A stretch of DNA of 64,000 bases from assembly GCF_041381155.1 (NCBI RefSeq), contig NC_091143.1, positions 35,330,679 through 35,394,678 of the forward strand. Reading direction: 5' to 3'. The DNA comes from Argopecten irradians. Taxonomy: Eukaryota > Mollusca > Bivalvia > Pectinida > Pectinidae. The notes beneath the pieces were generated by a model. That model was not told the DNA's origin and made no database searches. It worked only from the letters and a program-made list of their open reading frames with translations. Both the position numbers and the translations under genes were made by a program. Shown here piece after piece: positions 59,850-64,000 of the stretch (position 1 is its first letter; the number at the start of each line of letters is the position of its first letter).

Positions 59850-61308
59850 TTTACAATATAAGACGTGATATACAAGTTTATCATACATGTTCAAACTGTG
59901 ATTTTAAAATACAATTAAGCCTCTAAACAGTTTTATTTATGTAGAAACAAGTCTTTTCTATTGTTCCAATCATTATTAAACTGTGTAAAATAAGTTACCC
60001 CTTACGAGGAGAAATGCACATTTGAGTGTGATATGTGTCATAAGTAGTTTTTAAAGCTGATATCTGGTTTTTTTAAACAAAAGTATTCAGGTTAAATCTA
60101 AGCCACACAGCACTAATTATTACGCGTAAGTTTCGAAAAATAACGCATTGTTTAGCATTACGCGAAAGTTTTGCGAAATTACATGCTGGATGCGCTTTTT
60201 ATTCCGCGATTTTGTTCTTTCTTACAGCTTTGTCAGTTTTTAAGTTTAAATTTCGTTAAAAATCATCCCCTTCTTGTTTATTAAGGAATTAAAATTAATT
60301 TAATTAAATATGACTTTTTACCCATAGGATGGATTTTCTAGCTCCCATTTATTCTCTTCCCTAGAACGAATATACGTACCCGGCCTACCGCATTTATCTG
60401 CCTAAAAGTCTTGAGCTACAATATTGCAGCTATCCCTTCACCAACTTCCTCACTAACCAAGAGAATAACGAAACAATTAACAAAACAATTTTGAATTGGT
60501 TACAAACTTACTCTTTCTAACCAGGACGTGGGTTCAAGTGTCTCTATCAGATATGATACGGGTTGTAAATATATCGTCGGCGAAAATATAAAGTAATATG
60601 TTTTGTTAACATTAAGCTAATTAATAATATCCCATAATTATAGTTTTGTAACATAATCCACTGGTACTCAGAAGTGAACATAACATACAAACTGCACGTG
60701 CATGCAGTAAATAACTACAATTTCCTTTTTATTTACTGTGTTACGATAAAAAAAATTGCGCCACATTAGTGACCTCAGAGTGTGATATCTCAATCAGGTT
60801 GTGATAAAGAATTCCGCAGTTTGAGAACACTCACAATTAACTCCACGAACGGACAGAGTGATTACTTAGGAAAAATTAAAACTTTGAAATGCCGTAATTT
60901 CCGTAATAAAGCCCAGGCACCTCAAATGTTTAAATGAAATATTTGTTACGATAGCAATAAAAAGAATTTAAATCGCGATGATTCCTTAATTTTGATACCA
61001 ACACAGAAGAGGCGCCTACAGCATGTACATGTATACGGGGAAAAGGCGATAACAGAACTCGTGAATTATGTTTGTGAACAACTCATGGTATACCACGATC
61101 ATTTTCCAACAGACCATCCGTTTAGAGTATGCTACGGTCATTTTTCAACGTTTATTTTTCAACAAAACTGCTATTGAGAAATGACCCTAAAAGGTGTCAA
61201 TTTTTCAACGGCATGTTCAATTTTCAACGGCATTCGGGGTCACTTTTCAACATTGAAAAATGACCCAAGTCAATTTTCAACAGAGGTCCATTTTCAACGT
61301 TACACCGG

Positions 61309-61699
61309 CAATTTTCGAGGGGATTATATTTTCGTAATTTCACGGTTCAATTGCTTTAATCGCAAAAATCTTAATAGCGAAATTCTGAGAAATGGTTGAA
61401 TCATATAATTTAAGCAACCCACATCACGAAATATTTATATAAGTAACACATATTACGCAAAAGTAAAACCGCTTCAATTTAAGTTCTTCTAAAATTTTCA
61501 CCGCGTAGAAAATATTTGCTTTTAGTCCTGCCCCTAAGGTTTTTAGGGGTCAGCACAGCTATTTATTAAAAAATTAATCCCCACTGCATAATTTAAAGGG
61601 TTATATCAACCAAATTAGGTTCATTATTCTAGAACAAGAAAGACCCAATGAAGAAGTACACCGTACAAAAAAACAAAAACAAAAAACAAAAAAACCCAA
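61309..61699. other. No gene seen
   Basis: AT-rich sequence ending in an A-rich run (61665-61695). Confidence 0.4.
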
Positions 61700-61721
61700 C
61701 AACAACATGGAAACACTTAAA

Positions 61722-61858
61722 GTGAATAGTCGGGCAAAGAAAACCAGTCTAAATGCTTTCATTAGCCTTCCAAAAGTTATCACATATTAATACGAAGGTC
61801 AAGTTCGGCTTAGTTTCCAAGTTTGACATTGAATAAAAAAAAAAAAAAAAAAAAAAAC
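61722..61858 (+). mobile_element. Short poly(A)-tailed retroposon with 22-bp target duplication
   Basis: A 137-bp body begins GTGAATAGTCGGGCAAAGAA and ends TTGAATA followed by an A run of about 24. It is flanked by a perfect 22-bp repeat beginning CAACAACATGGAAACAC (61700-61721 and 61859-61880). It matches the old copy at 8242. A poly(A) tail and a long duplication indicate LINE-type retroposition. No tRNA-like head is visible, so it may be a truncated copy. Confidence 0.85.
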
Positions 61859-61880
61859 CAACAACATGGAAACACTTAAA

Positions 61881-62805
61881 TAGTTTTCGGAACCTAGCAA
61901 CAAGAACCTAGCATCAAAATATTGGTCTCAACCCAACTGACTGCCAAAGCAAAACCATGATAATTTAGGACATTGGAATTATGAAAGGAAAAGGAAACAG
62001 TATTGGTAACATGATTATCCGTATATCCGAATTTCATAAAAAATAATCATTTTCCCTTTTGGATTATCAATAGAGATATATTTAATTTCTAATCGGAAAA
62101 AGACCAGTAAAATGGCAAATTGTTTCTAAAAACAGAAACGGGAAATCAAGTTTGTTTCTCGACCAATAAGTCAGGTTATTGAAACTGATTCCCATAAGTG
62201 TACGGATGATGAGACATTTACTATCAAAGACAACCAGAGGTCGGTTTCATTCATAAAAAGGACACTCGAACATCGTGATTTTGAGAAAACACAATTATCT
62301 GAATTTGTAATGATTTCTGGTATAAGACTTAATTAATTTTGTTCTTCCGAAACGAAAACAAACTCTAGAACACAATACAAAGAAATGTATTTCTTTATAT
62401 GCATTATTATCAATTACTATCCGACCGGATTATTAATGTGTCAAATATCATCTGACGTTAGAATGTTTATAGCTTAAAATATTTATACTATTAAAAATAT
62501 CGATGTTTCTGACGTAGAATAGTTACTTATTTACCGGTTTATTACAGTTTTAATTCAAGATGAAATATTAAAGATAAAGTTGTGTCCGAAAAAATCATAT
62601 ACTATAAAATAAAGTACTGGCGTAAAGATATCCACCAAAAGCAAAACAATGTTTTTTTTTAATGTTAATTAGACATAAATTTACATGATGAAAAAAACAC
62701 AATTGATTGTTCAAAATTGATGAGTATCGTTTATGCTTTGCCGGCGGCGGAACATCTTTAATCTTGGCATTGGCAATTATCATTAAAGACATATTACAAC
62801 GCGAA
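61881..62805. other. AT-rich sequence, no gene seen
   Basis: No supported exon, RNA or repeat. Confidence 0.45.
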
Positions 62806-63260
62806 TACGGTAATGATATGGATAATAATGGACGAAAACGATTATACGACGATGACGATGGATGATAATGATGACGGCGGGTGTTGTTTTTGCTGCCTGC
62901 TGCTGCTGATTGATGATCCGATGGTTATAATGATGATGATTATGGGACGTGATCGACAATATATGATGATATATATTGATGATGACGATGACAATGATGA
63001 TGACTTGTATTAAATGATGATGGCTGTAATGATGATACTAGTGTTTGTTGATGATGGATGATGAAGGAAGAACGAAGATTGTGATTGCCCATGTATGATT
63101 GATGATGATGTTAGATGCGATGATGAATGTGGGGTGTTGACGTCGATGCTAATGCTGACTGCTGATAGATAATGACGTTTCCCCTCTCCTACTGCTAATT
63201 TATCATCCCCCCGAAGATGATGGTTGTTGATGATGAAAAGTGTTGTTATTGATGATGCCT
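62806..63260. repeat. GAT/GATGAC-rich low-complexity tract
   Basis: It is dominated by GATGATGAT-, GATGACGAT- and TGTTGATGATG-type words. The 66-codon plus frame through it is Asp-rich and is explained by the repeat. Confidence 0.8.
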
Positions 63261-64000
63261 ATGCTGTTGTTTATGATAATGTTGCCTACCCCCCCCACAT
63301 CAGTTTTGCCCTTTTTAGGACTTGTTAAAGAATGGTATTTTTTTGGAATGTAGTATGTTCCATCTCGCTGATTTCTGTCCGCGCGCTCTCAGACCACTGT
63401 AGAGAACCTGTTCCACCTCTCTCACAAGCAACGGAATTAATTGAGATAGCTCATCTCTCTCTCACGCTCATAACTCACGTTGGTGTAGTGATATGCTTGT
63501 AAAAATGTAGATTGGAGAACAGTCGGTTTGGACGCCATTATGAGTATGAGCACCACCACCCAGTCGCCCCACACCCGCCCCCCCCCCACCACCCACCACC
63601 ACTCCCCCCCCCCCCCCCCATTTTCTTCCCCCCGCCCGCCGTGCGCGTCACGCTCGCTGTGTTTTCTAGAGCACGAAAATTAAATCTTAATTAGTCAATT
63701 CAATCATAACGCGCTAACGCGAGTTATATAAGTTTATGTTCTGCAGTTTCTGGGGAAATTATAGGAACCAACTAAACCCCCGAAGAAGGGCAATTAAATG
63801 CTTAATGAAACAGAAGCACACACCAATACAAGGAAATCATCAGAACCATAGCCATGTCTACCGATACAAATGAATCTAACATTATGTTTCTCTTTACCCC
63901 CCTGGTTGCCTCATCTCTCCCCCCCCTCCTCCCGCCCCTCCCCAGTAACATAAATGTGTGTGTGTGTTAGAGATGAAGATGGGCCCCACAATAGTACTCT
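63261..64000. repeat. C-rich low-complexity stretches, no supported gene
   Basis: C runs and CCACC words lie at 63291-63298 and 63541-63650, and again at 63890-63945, followed by a short GT run (63955-63970). A Pro/His-rich 60-codon plus frame results from the C-rich tract. Confidence 0.7.

Larger units (their letters stand above)
57997..61308. mobile_element. 3.3-kb element with long inverted ends made of GTTGAAAA/TGACC words
   Basis: The left end CCGGTGTAAGATTGAAAATG and the right end (inverse CCGGTGTAACGTTGAAAATG) match for over 100 bp. Both arms are largely built of repeats of TTGAAAAxTGACC(C), with ATGCCGTTGAAAA as a common word. The flanks could carry a 3-bp CAA duplication. The interior holds a fold-back (58719-59309) and an old SINE (59670-59849). 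No transposase is recognisable, so it may be a non-autonomous relative or a decayed element. The superfamily is not assigned. Confidence 0.7.

Noticed and set aside
62813-63013. Asp-rich 66-codon plus frame
   Set aside because: By-product of GAT/GAC simple repeats.

Overview
This is an AT-rich, intron- and repeat-rich animal sequence, most likely from a mollusc and probably a bivalve. That assignment is inference. It rests on the tRNA-derived SINEs whose 3' part runs into a GGACGTTAAACTAATCAAAC-type tail, on related dispersed repeats, and on the absence of any bacterial gene layout. No rRNA, functional tRNA, CRISPR array or operon is visible.

The centre of the window (about 21,230-56,016) is a head-to-tail array of nine units of about 3.72 kb. 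Each unit carries one four-exon gene on the minus strand. The splice sites are consistent in all nine units, and the exon phases join cleanly (0, 1, 0). The intact product is about 209 residues, or 199 from the second ATG. I do not recognise the family. It has an acidic N-terminal half built from a 38-residue repeat (TIxRS[IV]xAL..GQTSPT), a short middle segment and a basic, Cys-containing tail. Each copy has its own promoter-like block (TCTCGCGAGA plus one or two CRE-like TGACGTCA sites) about 110 bp upstream of the first ATG, and a poly(A) signal after the stop. By eye, copies 1, 4, 5, 6 and 7 are open; copies 2, 3, 8 and 9 carry frameshifts. The inner copies are nearly identical, while the edge copies are more diverged and are the only ones with transposon insertions: a fold-back element with TTAA ends in unit 1, and a TA-flanked Tc1/mariner-like element in intron 2 of copy 9.

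The left flank (1-21 kb) is gene-poor. It holds a 33-bp minisatellite, two SINEs with clear target-site duplications, several MITE-like elements and two LINE reverse-transcriptase fragments. It also has a possible neuropeptide-precursor exon at 11,323-11,511, with a GKR-stop ending and a downstream poly(A) signal, and a less certain isolated exon near 3,793-3,885.

The right flank (56-64 kb) holds an 8-bp-TSD hAT-like MITE, a 3.3-kb element with long inverted ends made of repeated GTTGAAAA/TGACC words, a nested fold-back, an old SINE and a short poly(A) retroposon with a 22-bp target duplication. It ends in GAT-rich and C-rich simple sequence.

The nine genes presumably act as one multicopy family, which would raise dosage or generate variants. 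All coordinates and comparisons were read by eye, and no database search was possible.
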